This document shows positions 33,681 to 44,093 of a stretch of DNA of 64,000 nucleotides, in pieces; position 1 is the stretch's first letter; each line of letters opens with the position of its first letter. The stretch spans positions 1,922,001-1,986,000 of the forward strand of contig NC_014844.1 in the NCBI RefSeq assembly GCF_000176915.2, read 5' to 3'. Position numbers and translations under genes: made by a program. The DNA comes from Pseudodesulfovibrio aespoeensis Aspo-2. Its GTDB lineage: Bacteria > Desulfobacterota > Desulfovibrionia > Desulfovibrionales > Desulfovibrionaceae. The notes below the pieces were generated by a model. It was not told where the DNA came from. It saw only the letters and a list, made by a program, of their open reading frames with translations, and ran no database searches.

Positions 33681-34988
33681 ATGAGCCTGCTTCTCTCCAC
33701 CACAGCACCGCGCTCCCGGCTGGTCGTCCTCGGCCTGGACGGCCTGCCCCTTGCCCTGGCCCGGGAACTGGGCGCATCCCTGCCGGGCATCCGCCGCCTG
33801 ACAGAGGGGGCGGTCAGCGTACGGGCCGAACTCCCCGAACTCTCGCCGGTCAACTGGACCTCGTTCTTCACCGGCAAGGGGCCGGAAGAGCACGGCATAT
33901 TCGGCTTCTCGCGCCTGGACCCCAAGACCTACGGCCTGTCCATCGCCGATAGCACGCACGTGGCCTGCCCCACCGTCTTCGATGCGCTGGGCGAGGCCGG
34001 GCTGGTCTCCCGCGTCATCAACCTGCCGGGCACCTACCCGGCCCGGCCCATGCGCGGCATGCTCGTCACCGGGTTCGTCTCCCATGAGCTGGCTAAGGCC
34101 GTGCATCCGCCCTTCCTGGCCGGAAAACTGGCCGAGGCGGGCTACAGGCTCGAAGCGGACACCAGCCGGGGCGCGTCCGACCCGGACCACCTGCTGGCCG
34201 AACTGCGGACCACCCTGGCCTCGCGCCTGACCGCGCTGGACCTGCTCTGGCCCGATCTGGCCTGGGATCTCTTCGTGCATGTCTTCACCGAGACGGACCG
34301 GCTCTTTCACTTCCTCATGGACGCGGTGCTTGAACACGGCCATCCGCGCCATATCGACTGCATGCGGTTCCTGGCTGACTGGGACGCCTGCGTGCGCCAA
34401 TTCCTGGCCCGCTACGACGCCCTGCCGGGACCAAAGCGGCTGATGGTCCTGGCCGACCACGGGTTTACGCGGCTTCGGACCGAGGTCTGTGTCAACACCT
34501 GGTTGAAGCAAAAGGGATTCCTGACCCTCGACGCCGCCCCGTCGAGCGAGTGGGACGCCGGGAACATCGGCGCGCAGAGCAAGGCCTTTGCCCTGGACCC
34601 GGCCCGCATCTATATCCACACGCGGAAATTTGCCCGCGGATGCGTCAACGAAGCCGACAAATCCGGCCTCGTGGGCGCCATCAAACACGGCCTTGGCGCA
34701 CTGACATTTGACGGCGAGCCGGTCATGGAGCATGTCTACACCACCGACGAGCTGTACCCCGGCACACGGTGCGCCCAGGCGCCCGATCTCGTCTGTCTGG
34801 CGCGTCCGGGCTTTGACTTGAAGGCCAAGTTCGACCGCGACGAGGTCTTCGGCCTGCATGGCCGCACCGGCACGCACACGGCGGACGGGGCGATCTTCTA
34901 CGACACGGACGGCCTGCGCCCGGCGCGCATGCGCGACATCGGGCGCGCCATCCTGAACCACTTCGGCATTCCGGGCCACGGAGCATAA
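33681..34988 (+). CDS. Alkaline-phosphatase-superfamily phosphodiesterase/nucleotide pyrophosphatase
   Basis: 435 residues. Metal and nucleophile motifs are visible: Asp20 in LVVLGLDGLPL, nucleophile Thr60 in PVNWTSFFTG, EEHGIFGFSRLD, the ETDRLFHFL block near 205, ADHGF near 257 and GTHT near 396. This is the type I phosphodiesterase pattern, with a Thr nucleophile and two metal ions. There is no signal peptide, so it is predicted to be cytosolic. Substrates could be nucleotide-sugars or phospho-lipids. It follows the GT-like gene by three bases and abuts the helicase gene with no gap. Confidence 0.86.
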   Translation: MSLLLSTTAPRSRLVVLGLDGLPLALARELGASLPGIRRLTEGAVSVRAELPELSPVNWTSFFTGKGPEEHGIFGFSRLDPKTYGLSIADSTHVACPTVFDALGEAGLVSRVINLPGTYPARPMRGMLVTGFVSHELAKAVHPPFLAGKLAEAGYRLEADTSRGASDPDHLLAELRTTLASRLTALDLLWPDLAWDLFVHVFTETDRLFHFLMDAVLEHGHPRHIDCMRFLADWDACVRQFLARYDALPGPKRLMVLADHGFTRLRTEVCVNTWLKQKGFLTLDAAPSSEWDAGNIGAQSKAFALDPARIYIHTRKFARGCVNEADKSGLVGAIKHGLGALTFDGEPVMEHVYTTDELYPGTRCAQAPDLVCLARPGFDLKAKFDRDEVFGLHGRTGTHTADGAIFYDTDGLRPARMRDIGRAILNHFGIPGHGA

Positions 34989-37136
34989 ATGGATATAGAG
35001 ACCGAACTCAACAACGCCCAGCGCGAGGCAGTGCTGACCACCGAAGGCCCGGTGCTGGTCATCGCCGGGGCGGGATCGGGCAAGACCCGGACCATCGTCT
35101 ACCGGCTGGCCCATCTGGTGCGCCAGGGCGTGGACCCAGCCCAGATCCTGCTGCTGACCTTCACCCGCAAGGCGGCCCAGGAGATGCTGGCACGCGCCGG
35201 GGCCATCCTCGGCCATCCCCTGACAGGCACCAGTGGCGGCACCTTCCACTCCTTTGCCTACGCCACCCTGCGCCGCAACACCTCGGACATCGGGTTCGGC
35301 AACGGCTTCACCCTCATGGACCGCGCCGACTGCGAGGCCGTGTGCCGGGATGTCAAGGAAACGCTCAAGCTCGGCAAGGGCGACCGCTCCTATCCCAAGA
35401 AGGCCACCCTGCTCGACATGATCACCAAGTCGCGCAACAAGGAGCTGACCATCGCGACCGTCATGGAGCGCGAGGCGTACCACCTCTCCCCCTATCTCGA
35501 CGACCTGAGCGCCATCGCCGACGGCTACGCGGTCTTCAAGAAGCAGCACGCCCTGGTGGACTACGACGACCTGCTCTTCCTGCTCGACACGCTCCTGGCC
35601 GACAACGAACCCCTCAGGAACCAGCTCCGGACCCGCTACCGCTACATCATGGTGGACGAATACCAGGACACCAACCTTGTCCAGGCGCGCATCGTCGGGC
35701 ATCTGGCGGGCGAGCGCGGCAATGTCATGGCCGTGGGCGACGACGCCCAGTCCATCTACGCCTTCCGGGGCGCAAACGTCGCCAACATCATGGATTTCCC
35801 GAAGATTTTCGAAGGGACAAAGATCATCAGGCTGGAGAAGAACTACCGCTCGGTGCAGCCCATCCTCGATTTGACCAATGAAATCCTGAGCGGCGCAGCC
35901 ATCAAGTTCGACAAGCACCTCTACTCGGACCTGAAAAGCGACGTCCTGCCCCAGGTGGTCTATCCCCTGAGCGACCAGACCCAGGCCCGGCTGACGGTGG
36001 AGCACATCCTCGACCTTGGCCGCAAGTATGCACTGCACGACGTGGCCGTGCTCTTCCGGGCGGGCTATCAGTCGTTTCCCCTTGAGGTGGCGCTCACCCG
36101 CGTGGGCCTCGACTACCAGAAGTTCGGGGGCATCCGCTTCCACGAGGCGGCCCACATCAAGGACGTGCTGGCCTTGCTGCGGCTGGTGGTCAATCCGCAC
36201 GACCTGATGGCCTGGCAGCGGGCCGTGGAGCACGTCAAGGGCATCGGCCCCAAGACCGTGGCCAGGATATACAGGGCCATGCACACCGACGACGCCAAGT
36301 ACATGGCCACCATCACCAAGAAACACGACGAACTGCGCGAACTCCTGAACGAGCTCGACGGGCTGCGGGCCATGGCAGGCAGGCCGTCGGCCATTCTGGA
36401 GCGCATCCTTGCCTTCTACCAGCCCATCCTCATCGACAAATACCCGGACGACTACCCCAAGCGGCAGGCCGGGCTGGAGCAGCTCGGCCAGATCGCCCAT
36501 AACTACACGGACATGGACCAGCTCCTGGGCGACCTCTCCCTGGACGGCGACCCGGATGACGAGAAACGCAAGGAAAACGCCGTGGTCCTGTCCACGATCC
36601 ACTCGGCCAAGGGGCTTGAATGGAGCGCGGTGATCATCATCGATCTGGTGGAGGAACGGTTCCCCTCGCGCAAGGCCATGCAGCGGCCCGAGGATCTCGA
36701 AGAGGAACGCCGACTGATGTACGTGGCCTGCACCAGGGCCAAGGAATGCCTCACGCTCTTCGTGCCCAGCTCGGTCTACAACCGCCAAAGCGGCATCTCG
36801 GACCCGACTCTGCCCAGCCCTTTTGTGCTGGAGCTGCCCTCCACGGTCTTCACCCCGCTCAAGGAATCCTACGGCGGCTCCCTGGAGAAGCGCTGGCCCG
36901 TGGACTCCAGGCCCTCCTTTGGCACGGCTGCCAAGTCAGCGGTCAGGGAGCAGGACGCACAGCCGGTTCAGGCCCGGCCCGCAGCCACGGTCAACCCGGA
37001 AAAACTCGGCTTCTGCACCCACAAGATCTTCGGGCGGGGCAAGATCATCGCCTGCCCCGCGCCCAACAAGTACAAGGTGAACTTCCCAGGTTTTGGCATC
37101 AAGACCATCATCGGGGATTATCTTGAAATGCTCTGA
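34989..37136 (+). CDS. UvrD/PcrA/Rep-family ATP-dependent DNA helicase
   Basis: 715-residue superfamily 1A helicase translocating 3' to 5' in repair or replication restart. Q-motif NNAQREAV, Walker A AGAGSGKT (26-33), motif II VDEYQDTN near 222, motif III GDDAQSIYAFRGA, motif IV KNYRS, motif V STIHSAKGLEW and motif VI YVACTRAKE are all intact. A tudor-like C terminus (THKIFGRGKIIACPAPNKYKVNF) resembles PcrA's RNA-polymerase-binding tail. Its ATG directly follows the previous stop, so it depends on upstream translation. Confidence 0.95.
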   Translation: MDIETELNNAQREAVLTTEGPVLVIAGAGSGKTRTIVYRLAHLVRQGVDPAQILLLTFTRKAAQEMLARAGAILGHPLTGTSGGTFHSFAYATLRRNTSDIGFGNGFTLMDRADCEAVCRDVKETLKLGKGDRSYPKKATLLDMITKSRNKELTIATVMEREAYHLSPYLDDLSAIADGYAVFKKQHALVDYDDLLFLLDTLLADNEPLRNQLRTRYRYIMVDEYQDTNLVQARIVGHLAGERGNVMAVGDDAQSIYAFRGANVANIMDFPKIFEGTKIIRLEKNYRSVQPILDLTNEILSGAAIKFDKHLYSDLKSDVLPQVVYPLSDQTQARLTVEHILDLGRKYALHDVAVLFRAGYQSFPLEVALTRVGLDYQKFGGIRFHEAAHIKDVLALLRLVVNPHDLMAWQRAVEHVKGIGPKTVARIYRAMHTDDAKYMATITKKHDELRELLNELDGLRAMAGRPSAILERILAFYQPILIDKYPDDYPKRQAGLEQLGQIAHNYTDMDQLLGDLSLDGDPDDEKRKENAVVLSTIHSAKGLEWSAVIIIDLVEERFPSRKAMQRPEDLEEERRLMYVACTRAKECLTLFVPSSVYNRQSGISDPTLPSPFVLELPSTVFTPLKESYGGSLEKRWPVDSRPSFGTAAKSAVREQDAQPVQARPAATVNPEKLGFCTHKIFGRGKIIACPAPNKYKVNFPGFGIKTIIGDYLEML

Positions 37137-37158
37137 CCATCCACAGAGAGTGACACCC

Positions 37159-38112
37159 ATGCACAGCGAGCAACACTTCCTCGACCTCATCGGCGCCCAC
37201 TTCCCCACCGGGCATGAATTCCTGCGGCTGGGACGCGGCGACGACTGCGCCGTGCTGGCCGGGGGCAGTGACATCTGCGTCTCGTCAGACCTGTTTCTCG
37301 AGGATGTCCACTTCCGGCGCGGCTACTTCACCGCCGAGGACATCGGCTACAAGGCGCTGGCCGTGAACATCAGTGATATCGCGGCAATGGGCGCGCGACC
37401 CTTTGCCTTTACCATGGATCTGATGATCCCGCCGGACCTGGACGAGGATTTCTGGAACGGGTTTTTCAAGGGCATGTCCGCGCTGGCCCGGCATAACGAC
37501 CTGGCCCTGGCCGGAGGCGACCTGAGCCGGGCGGATCGGCTGGGCGTGAGCATCTCCATCTTCGGCGTGGGGGGCAGCAAAGGCAGGTTCCTGACACGGG
37601 GCAACTGCGCGCCCGGCGACATCCTGTTCACCGTGGGCGATCTGGGGCTGGCCAGGGCCGGGCTCATGACCCTGGAGGCCCTGGGCGAAAAAGGGCGCGA
37701 GGCGTTCCCCACTGCCGTGCTGGCCCATCTGCGGCCCAAGCCCAAGGTGCTCATCGGCACCCTGCTCAACGCCGCCGGGATCAAGGGGCTCATGGACGTG
37801 TCCGACGGCCTGGCCCGCGACCTGCCCCGCTTCCTGGGGCCAAAGGTCGGCGCGGACCTGACCATCCCGACCAATGTCCTCAACGGCAATGTCATCGCCT
37901 TTGCCCTGGCCACAGGCGCGGACCCGGTGGAGCTGGCCATGCTCGGCGGCGAGGACTACGCCCTGCTCGGTGTCATGGACGAGGAGACGCGGGAAAAGGC
38001 GGCCTCGGTGCCCGGCTTCACCGAACTGGGCCGGGTCACGGACACGCCGGGAATCCTGGTCAACGGCAAGCCCTTCACGGCGCAGGGGTTCGATCACTTT
38101 GAGAACCGGTAG
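37159..38112 (+). CDS. thiL: Thiamine-monophosphate kinase ThiL
   Basis: Phosphorylates thiamine phosphate to the diphosphate cofactor. 317 residues, PurM-like ATP fold: LGRGDDCAVL with metal-binding Asp28/Asp29, SSDLFLEDVHF, GYKALAVNISDIAAMGA, MDVSDGLARDLPRFL and LGGEDYALLGV are diagnostic. I took MHSEQHFLDLIG as the start because the longer frame lies inside the helicase gene. The 22-base gap to the helicase and 28-base gap to trmO suggest one transcript. No other thiamine gene is nearby. Confidence 0.95.
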   Translation: MHSEQHFLDLIGAHFPTGHEFLRLGRGDDCAVLAGGSDICVSSDLFLEDVHFRRGYFTAEDIGYKALAVNISDIAAMGARPFAFTMDLMIPPDLDEDFWNGFFKGMSALARHNDLALAGGDLSRADRLGVSISIFGVGGSKGRFLTRGNCAPGDILFTVGDLGLARAGLMTLEALGEKGREAFPTAVLAHLRPKPKVLIGTLLNAAGIKGLMDVSDGLARDLPRFLGPKVGADLTIPTNVLNGNVIAFALATGADPVELAMLGGEDYALLGVMDEETREKAASVPGFTELGRVTDTPGILVNGKPFTAQGFDHFENR

Positions 38113-38140
38113 CGTTTCGCCGCCAGCAAAAGGAGACTCC

Positions 38141-38548
38141 ATGGACATGCAGTTGGTCGTCATCGGACACGTCAGGTCGTCCATCAAGGACAGGGAATCC
38201 GCCCCCAAGATGGAAAGCGAGAAAGGCGCGGTGCGCGCCCGCATTGAGCTGGACCCGGCCTATGCCCAAGGGCTTGATTCCATGGAACCCGGCGCACAGC
38301 TCGAACTCTTCACCTGGTTCCATCTCTCGGACCGGACCCCGCTCATGGTCCATCCCAGGGGCGCGGTTGACAAGCCCATGCGCGGCGTGTTCACCACCCG
38401 CTCGCCCAACCGGCCCAACCCCATCGGCCTGCACCGGGTCACGCTGGTGGCGATCGAGTCGCCCGCCACCCTGATCGTGGAGCCGCTGGAGGCCATCGAC
38501 AACACTCCGGTCATCGACATCAAGCCCGTGCCCAGAGGCACCCGATAG
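38141..38548 (+). CDS. TrmO/TsaA-like SAM-dependent tRNA methyltransferase
   Basis: 135 residues matching the TsaA beta-barrel domain that N6-methylates t6A37 in tRNA: VVIGHVRSSIKDRESAP, LFTWFHLSDRTPLMVHPRG, GVFTTRSPNRPNPIGLHRV and EAIDNTPVIDIKPV. RSPNRPNPIG is the signature. It is shorter than E. coli TrmO (about 235) and ends right after the core, so it lacks the C-terminal tRNA-binding part; some single-domain members act on other targets. AAGGAG is five bases upstream. The hydrolase gene starts two bases after its stop. Confidence 0.85.
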   Translation: MDMQLVVIGHVRSSIKDRESAPKMESEKGAVRARIELDPAYAQGLDSMEPGAQLELFTWFHLSDRTPLMVHPRGAVDKPMRGVFTTRSPNRPNPIGLHRVTLVAIESPATLIVEPLEAIDNTPVIDIKPVPRGTR

Positions 38549-38549
38549 C

Positions 38550-39413
38550 ATGGATCAGTTCGAGGCTGTTGAAACCAAAGAGGAAAATCACGTCGCAGGC
38601 TGGGTGACCACCACCGACTCCGCCCGCCTCTGGGTCGAGGTGCGCGGCCAGGGGCGGCCCATTGTGTTCGTGCACGGCTGGACCATGAGCTCACGCTTCT
38701 GGCGCAGACAGCAATCGCTGGCCGACGCCTTCCAGGTCGTCACCTTCGACCTGCGCGGTCACGGCAGGTCAGACACCCAGCTGCGGGGCCACACCATGCC
38801 CCGCTACGCCCGCGATCTGCGCGAGGTCATCCGCGCCCTGGATATCAAGGGGGCGGTGCTGGCTGGCTGGTCCATGGGCGGCGCGGTGGTCCTGGAATAC
38901 TGGCACCAATTCGGCAGCGACAGGCTCTCCGGCATCGCCCTGGTGGAGAGCAGCCCCCACCCCATGGCCGACGCCCCCTGGAACACCCACCGCTATCGCG
39001 GCCTCGGCCCGGAAGCGGTCAGGGAGGACATGGAGGCCATGACCAGGGACAGAGCCGGGTTCGGCGTCCGGTTCATCAATGAAATGTTCCTGACCGGGCA
39101 GGCCCCGGCCCACGCCCTGCGCTGGATGCGCGACGAGCACCTGCTGGCGACCGACCAGACTGCCGCAGCCATCTATCAGGACTACGTGGCCCGCGACTAC
39201 ACCCCGATCCTGCCCACCGTCACCCTGCCCGGACTGGCCGTGTATGGCCGCTCAAGGCACATGTGCTTTGGCCCGTCCACGGGCCGGTTCGTGGCCGGGT
39301 CCATCCCGGACGCGCGCTTCGTCATCCTGGAGCGCAGCGGCCACATGCCCTTTTACGAGGAACCAGACACCTTCAATACCGAAATGCGGCAATTCCTGAC
39401 CCGGCTGCCGTAA
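38550..39413 (+). CDS. Alpha/beta-fold hydrolase
   Basis: 287 residues. The oxyanion segment is IVFVHGWTMSSRFW, the nucleophile elbow GWSMGG places Ser108 as catalytic, and the C-terminal histidine lies in LERSGHMPFYEEPDTFN near residue 265. The closest general type is the non-haem peroxidase/esterase group, but the substrate cannot be deduced. It begins one base after the trmO stop and is the last gene of the run, ahead of a strong hairpin. Confidence 0.88.
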   Translation: MDQFEAVETKEENHVAGWVTTTDSARLWVEVRGQGRPIVFVHGWTMSSRFWRRQQSLADAFQVVTFDLRGHGRSDTQLRGHTMPRYARDLREVIRALDIKGAVLAGWSMGGAVVLEYWHQFGSDRLSGIALVESSPHPMADAPWNTHRYRGLGPEAVREDMEAMTRDRAGFGVRFINEMFLTGQAPAHALRWMRDEHLLATDQTAAAIYQDYVARDYTPILPTVTLPGLAVYGRSRHMCFGPSTGRFVAGSIPDARFVILERSGHMPFYEEPDTFNTEMRQFLTRLP

Positions 39414-39439
39414 CCCGCCCCGGTCCATGACAATGAGAA

Positions 39440-39469
39440 ACGCCCGGTCCGCATCAGCGGACCGGGCGT
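39440..39469. terminator. Hairpin ending the 30.5-39.4 kb gene run
   Basis: Arms ACGCCCGGTCCGC/GCGGACCGGGCGT, 13 bp perfect, with a four-base loop. It lies between two convergent genes and lacks a U-run on the plus side, but the minus side starts with TTTCTC. Probably a shared terminator. Confidence 0.7.
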
Positions 39470-39495
39470 CAGAATGTTGAAACAGTCCACTCTGG

Positions 39496-40068
39496 CTACC
39501 ACTGGGGCACGAGCCGACGGATGGGGCCGAGCACCTTGGAGACACGGCTCCCGGTCGGGCTGGGAACATCGCTTGCCCCGCCAGCCACCTCGAAGGTGTG
39601 GAAAAAGTCGGGGTCCGCCGCCCTGGCCACGGCCAGCACGAGCCTCATGTCCTTGCGCTTGCAGACCACGAACTGCACGGTCACCGGCCCGGCGGAGTCC
39701 TCGCCCGCCACGGTGGTGATGCCGAATCCCGCGGTCCGGATGGCCCTGGCAATCTCTGCGCCGTGCCAGGCGCTGATGATGCGCACCACCACGTTGCCCA
39801 GCGCCAGCTTCTTCTCGGCCATGATGCCGACCACGTTGCCGCAGGCAAAACCCAGGGCGTAGCAGAAGCCGAGGAAGGGCTCCTCGCCCACCTTGAGCAT
39901 CACCGCTGAGGTGCCAAAAATCCACAGGGTCATCTCAAGGCAGCCCAGACAAAAGGCAGCCTTGGACTCGCCAAGCACGGTGACCATGGTCCGAACCGTG
40001 CCAAGGGTCAGGACAGCCACCTCGGCCAGAAACACAAGGGCTCCCAGGAACAGGACATTTTCCATCAT
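39496..40068 (-). CDS. UPF0316 membrane protein (DUF5698 plus DUF2179)
   Basis: 190 residues. Three N-terminal membrane helices (NVLFLGALVFLAEVAVLTLG, MTLWIFGTSAVML, FLGFCYALGFACGNVVGI) lead to a soluble C-terminal DUF2179 domain (about 110-185: AEIARAIRTAGFGITTVAGED, VTVQFVVCKRKDMRLVLAV). The conserved GTVRTM after helix 1 is typical of the UPF0316 family. Function is unknown. The start 40068 is the first of two adjacent ATGs. The leader has a strong promoter candidate and a hairpin covering the ribosome site, so expression looks regulated. Confidence 0.87.
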   Translation of the reverse strand: MMENVLFLGALVFLAEVAVLTLGTVRTMVTVLGESKAAFCLGCLEMTLWIFGTSAVMLKVGEEPFLGFCYALGFACGNVVGIMAEKKLALGNVVVRIISAWHGAEIARAIRTAGFGITTVAGEDSAGPVTVQFVVCKRKDMRLVLAVARAADPDFFHTFEVAGGASDVPSPTGSRVSKVLGPIRRLVPQW

Positions 40069-40074
40069 TGTTTT

Positions 40075-40100
40075 TCCCTCTCGAAAATTGAGAAGAGGGA
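40075..40100 (-). promoter_or_regulatory. Ribosome-site-hiding hairpin in the UPF0316 leader
   Basis: On the minus strand, TCCCTCT (40100-40094) can pair perfectly with AGAGGGA (40081-40075) across a 12-base AT-rich loop. AGAGGG is the gene's Shine-Dalgarno sequence, seven bases before the ATG. Pairing would block ribosome entry, as in RNA thermometers or protein-opened switches. Confidence 0.5.
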
Positions 40101-40129
40101 CTTCTAAGGCCGCCATTTTGGCGCGTCAA
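40101..40129 (-). promoter_or_regulatory. Promoter with palindromic operator candidate for the UPF0316 gene
   Basis: TTGACG (40129-40124), 17-base spacer, TAGAAG (40106-40101). The spacer contains the palindrome CGCCA-TTT-TGGCG (40111-40123), well placed for a repressor or a MerR-type activator. Confidence 0.55.
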
Positions 40130-40141
40130 GAGGAATCTGCA

Positions 40142-40176
40142 CAAAAAAAAGGGCGGCCCCGAAACGGGACCGCCCT
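40142..40176 (-). terminator. Terminator of the ilvBNC operon
   Basis: Minus strand: arms AGGGCGG/CCGCCCT plus inner CGGG/CCCG pairing with one mismatch, a three-base loop, then eight Ts. It is 39 bases after the ilvC stop and separates ilvC from the UPF0316 gene. Confidence 0.92.
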
Positions 40177-40214
40177 GGATATCCGTCGTGAAACGGCAGT
40201 TGAGTGGCAGCCGG

Positions 40215-41815
<1,601 letters not shown>

Positions 41816-41825
41816 CGTCATTCTC

Positions 41826-43517
41826 CTAAACGAGCAGCATCTCGGTAAGCGAGGCACCGGCGGGGACCATGGGATACACGTTCTCCTCCCTGGCCACCCG
41901 GATGTCCACGATGACCGGCTTGTCGAGGGCAAAGGCCTCGCGAAGGGTCGATTCGACATACTTCTTTTCGGTCACGCGAAAACCCGCCGCCCCGTAGGCC
42001 TCGGCCAGCTTGACGAAATCGGGCTGGGCGTCGAGGCAGGTCTCGCAGTAGTTCTTCTTGTAGAAAAGCTCCTGCCACTGGCGGACCATGCCGAGGTAAC
42101 CGTTGTTGAGAATGACGATCTTCACCGGCAGCCGGTTGCAGACCACGGTCATCATCTCCTGGATGCACATCTGGATGGAGCCGTCGCCGGCGATGTCTAT
42201 GACCAGCTTGTCGGGAAAGGCGCGCTGCGCGCCCATGGCCGCGGGAAAGCCATAGCCCATGGTGCCCAGCCCGCCCGAGGTGAGCAGCGTGTTGGGCTTG
42301 GTGTACTTGTAGAACTGGGCGGCCCACATCTGGTTCTGGCCCACTTCGGTGGCGATGATGGCGTCGCCCTTGGTGATCTCGTAAATCTTCTCCACCACGT
42401 ATTGCGGTTTGATGATGATGTCGTCGTCCTTGTAGGTCAGGGGATGCTCCCTGCCCCATGCCTGGACCTGATCGACCCATTCCTTGTGGTCCGCCACCCA
42501 GTCGAACTCGTCGAGCGAGGCCTCGGACTCGCTCCTGAGCGCGGCCAAGGCCGCCTTGCAGTCCGCCACCAGCGGCACGTGAACCGACACGTTCTTCTGG
42601 ATGGAGGTGGGGTCCACGTCGATGTGGATGATGGTCGCCTTGGGGGCAAAGGTGTCCACCTTGCCAGTGACGCGGTCGTCGAAGCGCGCGCCCACGGCCA
42701 GCAGCAGATCGCAGTTGTTGACGGCCATGTTGGCGGCAAAGGTGCCGTGCATGCCGAGCATGCCCAGGAACAACTCGTCGTCGCCCGGAAACGCGCCCAG
42801 CCCCATCAGGGTCGAGGTGACCGGGATGCGCAGGTTGCGGGCCAGCCAGGTCAGATCCTCGTGGCTGCCCGAAGTGATCACGCCGCCGCCGGAGTATATG
42901 AGCGGCCTGCGCGCCTTCTTGAGCAGTTTCATGACCTTGCGCACCTGCCCGACATGCGGCTTGCTGGTCGGGTTGTAGCTGCGCATCTGCACGGTTTCGG
43001 GATAGTGGAACTCGGCCACCTGCTGCATGACATCCTTGGGCAGGTCCACGAGGACCGGGCCGGGACGGCCCGAACGGGCCAGATAAAAGGCCTGTTTGAC
43101 CGTCGCGGCCAGATCCTCGATATCCTGAACAAGATAGTTGTGCTTGGTGCACGGCCTGGTGATGCCGACGATGTCGACCTCCTGGAAGGCGTCGTTGCCG
43201 ATCAGGGCGCGCGGCACCTGACCGGTGAGGATGACCACCGGGATGGAATCCATGTAGGCCGTGGCAATGCCGGTGACGGTGTTGGTGGCTCCGGGGCCGG
43301 AAGTGACCAGACAGACCCCCACCCGCCTGGTGGCCCTGGCGTAGCCGTCCGCCGCGTGGATGGCGCCCTGCTCGTGCCTGACCAGGATATGCTCCACCGT
43401 GGAGTTGGGTATCTCGTCATAAATGTCGATGACGGCTCCGCCGGGGAAGCCGAACATGACCTCAACGCCTTCCTTTTCCAGACACTTGAGCAGGATCTGG
43501 GCCCCGGTCAACTTCAT
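41826..43517 (-). CDS. ilvB: Acetolactate synthase large (catalytic) subunit
   Basis: TPP/FAD enzyme condensing two pyruvates, or pyruvate with 2-oxobutyrate from the citramalate route at cimA. 563 residues. The catalytic glutamate is Glu49 in [35 protein letters not shown], the central FAD domain, and the TPP motif [16 protein letters not shown] followed by LNN near the C terminus are intact. GGAGG precedes the ATG. It starts one base after the DUF465 stop. Confidence 0.97.
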   Translation of the reverse strand: MKLTGAQILLKCLEKEGVEVMFGFPGGAVIDIYDEIPNSTVEHILVRHEQGAIHAADGYARATRRVGVCLVTSGPGATNTVTGIATAYMDSIPVVILTGQVPRALIGNDAFQEVDIVGITRPCTKHNYLVQDIEDLAATVKQAFYLARSGRPGPVLVDLPKDVMQQVAEFHYPETVQMRSYNPTSKPHVGQVRKVMKLLKKARRPLIYSGGGVITSGSHEDLTWLARNLRIPVTSTLMGLGAFPGDDELFLGMLGMHGTFAANMAVNNCDLLLAVGARFDDRVTGKVDTFAPKATIIHIDVDPTSIQKNVSVHVPLVADCKAALAALRSESEASLDEFDWVADHKEWVDQVQAWGREHPLTYKDDDIIIKPQYVVEKIYEITKGDAIIATEVGQNQMWAAQFYKYTKPNTLLTSGGLGTMGYGFPAAMGAQRAFPDKLVIDIAGDGSIQMCIQEMMTVVCNRLPVKIVILNNGYLGMVRQWQELFYKKNYCETCLDAQPDFVKLAEAYGAAGFRVTEKKYVESTLREAFALDKPVIVDIRVAREENVYPMVPAGASLTEMLLV

Positions 43518-43518
43518 G

Positions 43519-43749
43519 CTACGCCTCCAGGGTCCTGTATTTGTCCAGCGCCAACTGCAACCGGGTCTTGCCGGCCAGCTTCTTCTTCTTGAGTTCCTTC
43601 ACTTCCTGGGACTCGACGGGCGAAAGAAACGACTTGGCTTCGAGCTTGTCGATCATTTTTTCGTACACGACATGCTGATCCCACAAAGCCATCAGTTCGG
43701 CATCCTCGGCCCCGTGCTTCTCGATGAGTTCAAGGTCTTTGGCTTCCAT
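43519..43749 (-). CDS. DUF465 (YdcH-like) small coiled-coil protein
   Basis: 76-residue charged helical protein: [26 protein letters not shown] resembles the DUF465 start, and the C-terminal [20 protein letters not shown] its basic coiled coil. Members are widespread and uncharacterised. It is placed so tightly before ilvB (one-base gap) that translation is probably coupled, though no direct link with branched-chain synthesis is known. Confidence 0.8.
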   Translation of the reverse strand: MEAKDLELIEKHGAEDAELMALWDQHVVYEKMIDKLEAKSFLSPVESQEVKELKKKKLAGKTRLQLALDKYRTLEA

Positions 43750-43770
43750 GTACCGCTCCTTTTTAACGGG

Positions 43771-44079
43771 TTATTGCGGGCTGCCGACCGGACAGAGTCC
43801 TGTCCAGTCAGGTTCGGCCACCGTATTCAGCGCCAGGAGTTTCTTGCGGGTGGTCTGGCCCGACTCGATGACCACCTGGCTCTTCTTCACGTTCAAGACA
43901 CTCGCCACAAAGGCCACCAGGGCCTTGTTGGCCTTGTTGTCAACGGCAGGGGCGCACAGGCGGATCTTGACGCACTGCTGGTAGACCCCGGCGACTTCGC
44001 TCTTGCGCGCTCCGGGCTGCACCCAGACGGCGATGCGCCATCCGTCCCTGCATCTGCTGACATATTCTGGAAGGGAAAT
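43771..44079 (-). CDS. DUF167/YggU-family protein, probable ATT start
   Basis: The conserved body VQPGARKSEVAG, CVKIRLCAPAVDNKANKALVAF and SQVVIESGQTTRKKLL is clearly DUF167. The first conventional in-frame codon, GTG 44022, would remove the first strand (DGWRIAVW), which the family always has. Reading upstream, the frame is open to an ATT at 44079 (read M-SLPEYVSRCRDGWRIAVW), 14 bases after the divIVA stop with a weak G-rich site. This gives 102 residues, close to family length. Function is unknown. It sits beside yggT and divIVA, as in other genomes. Confidence 0.75.
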   Translation of the reverse strand: MSLPEYVSRCRDGWRIAVWVQPGARKSEVAGVYQQCVKIRLCAPAVDNKANKALVAFVASVLNVKKSQVVIESGQTTRKKLLALNTVAEPDWTGLCPVGSPQ

Positions 44080-44093
44080 ATGACAATCCCGCC

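Noticed and set aside
33084-36788. 1,234-codon minus-strand frame
   Set aside because: It runs antisense through the GT-like, phosphodiesterase and helicase genes, all with conserved motifs on plus. The translation has no domain logic.
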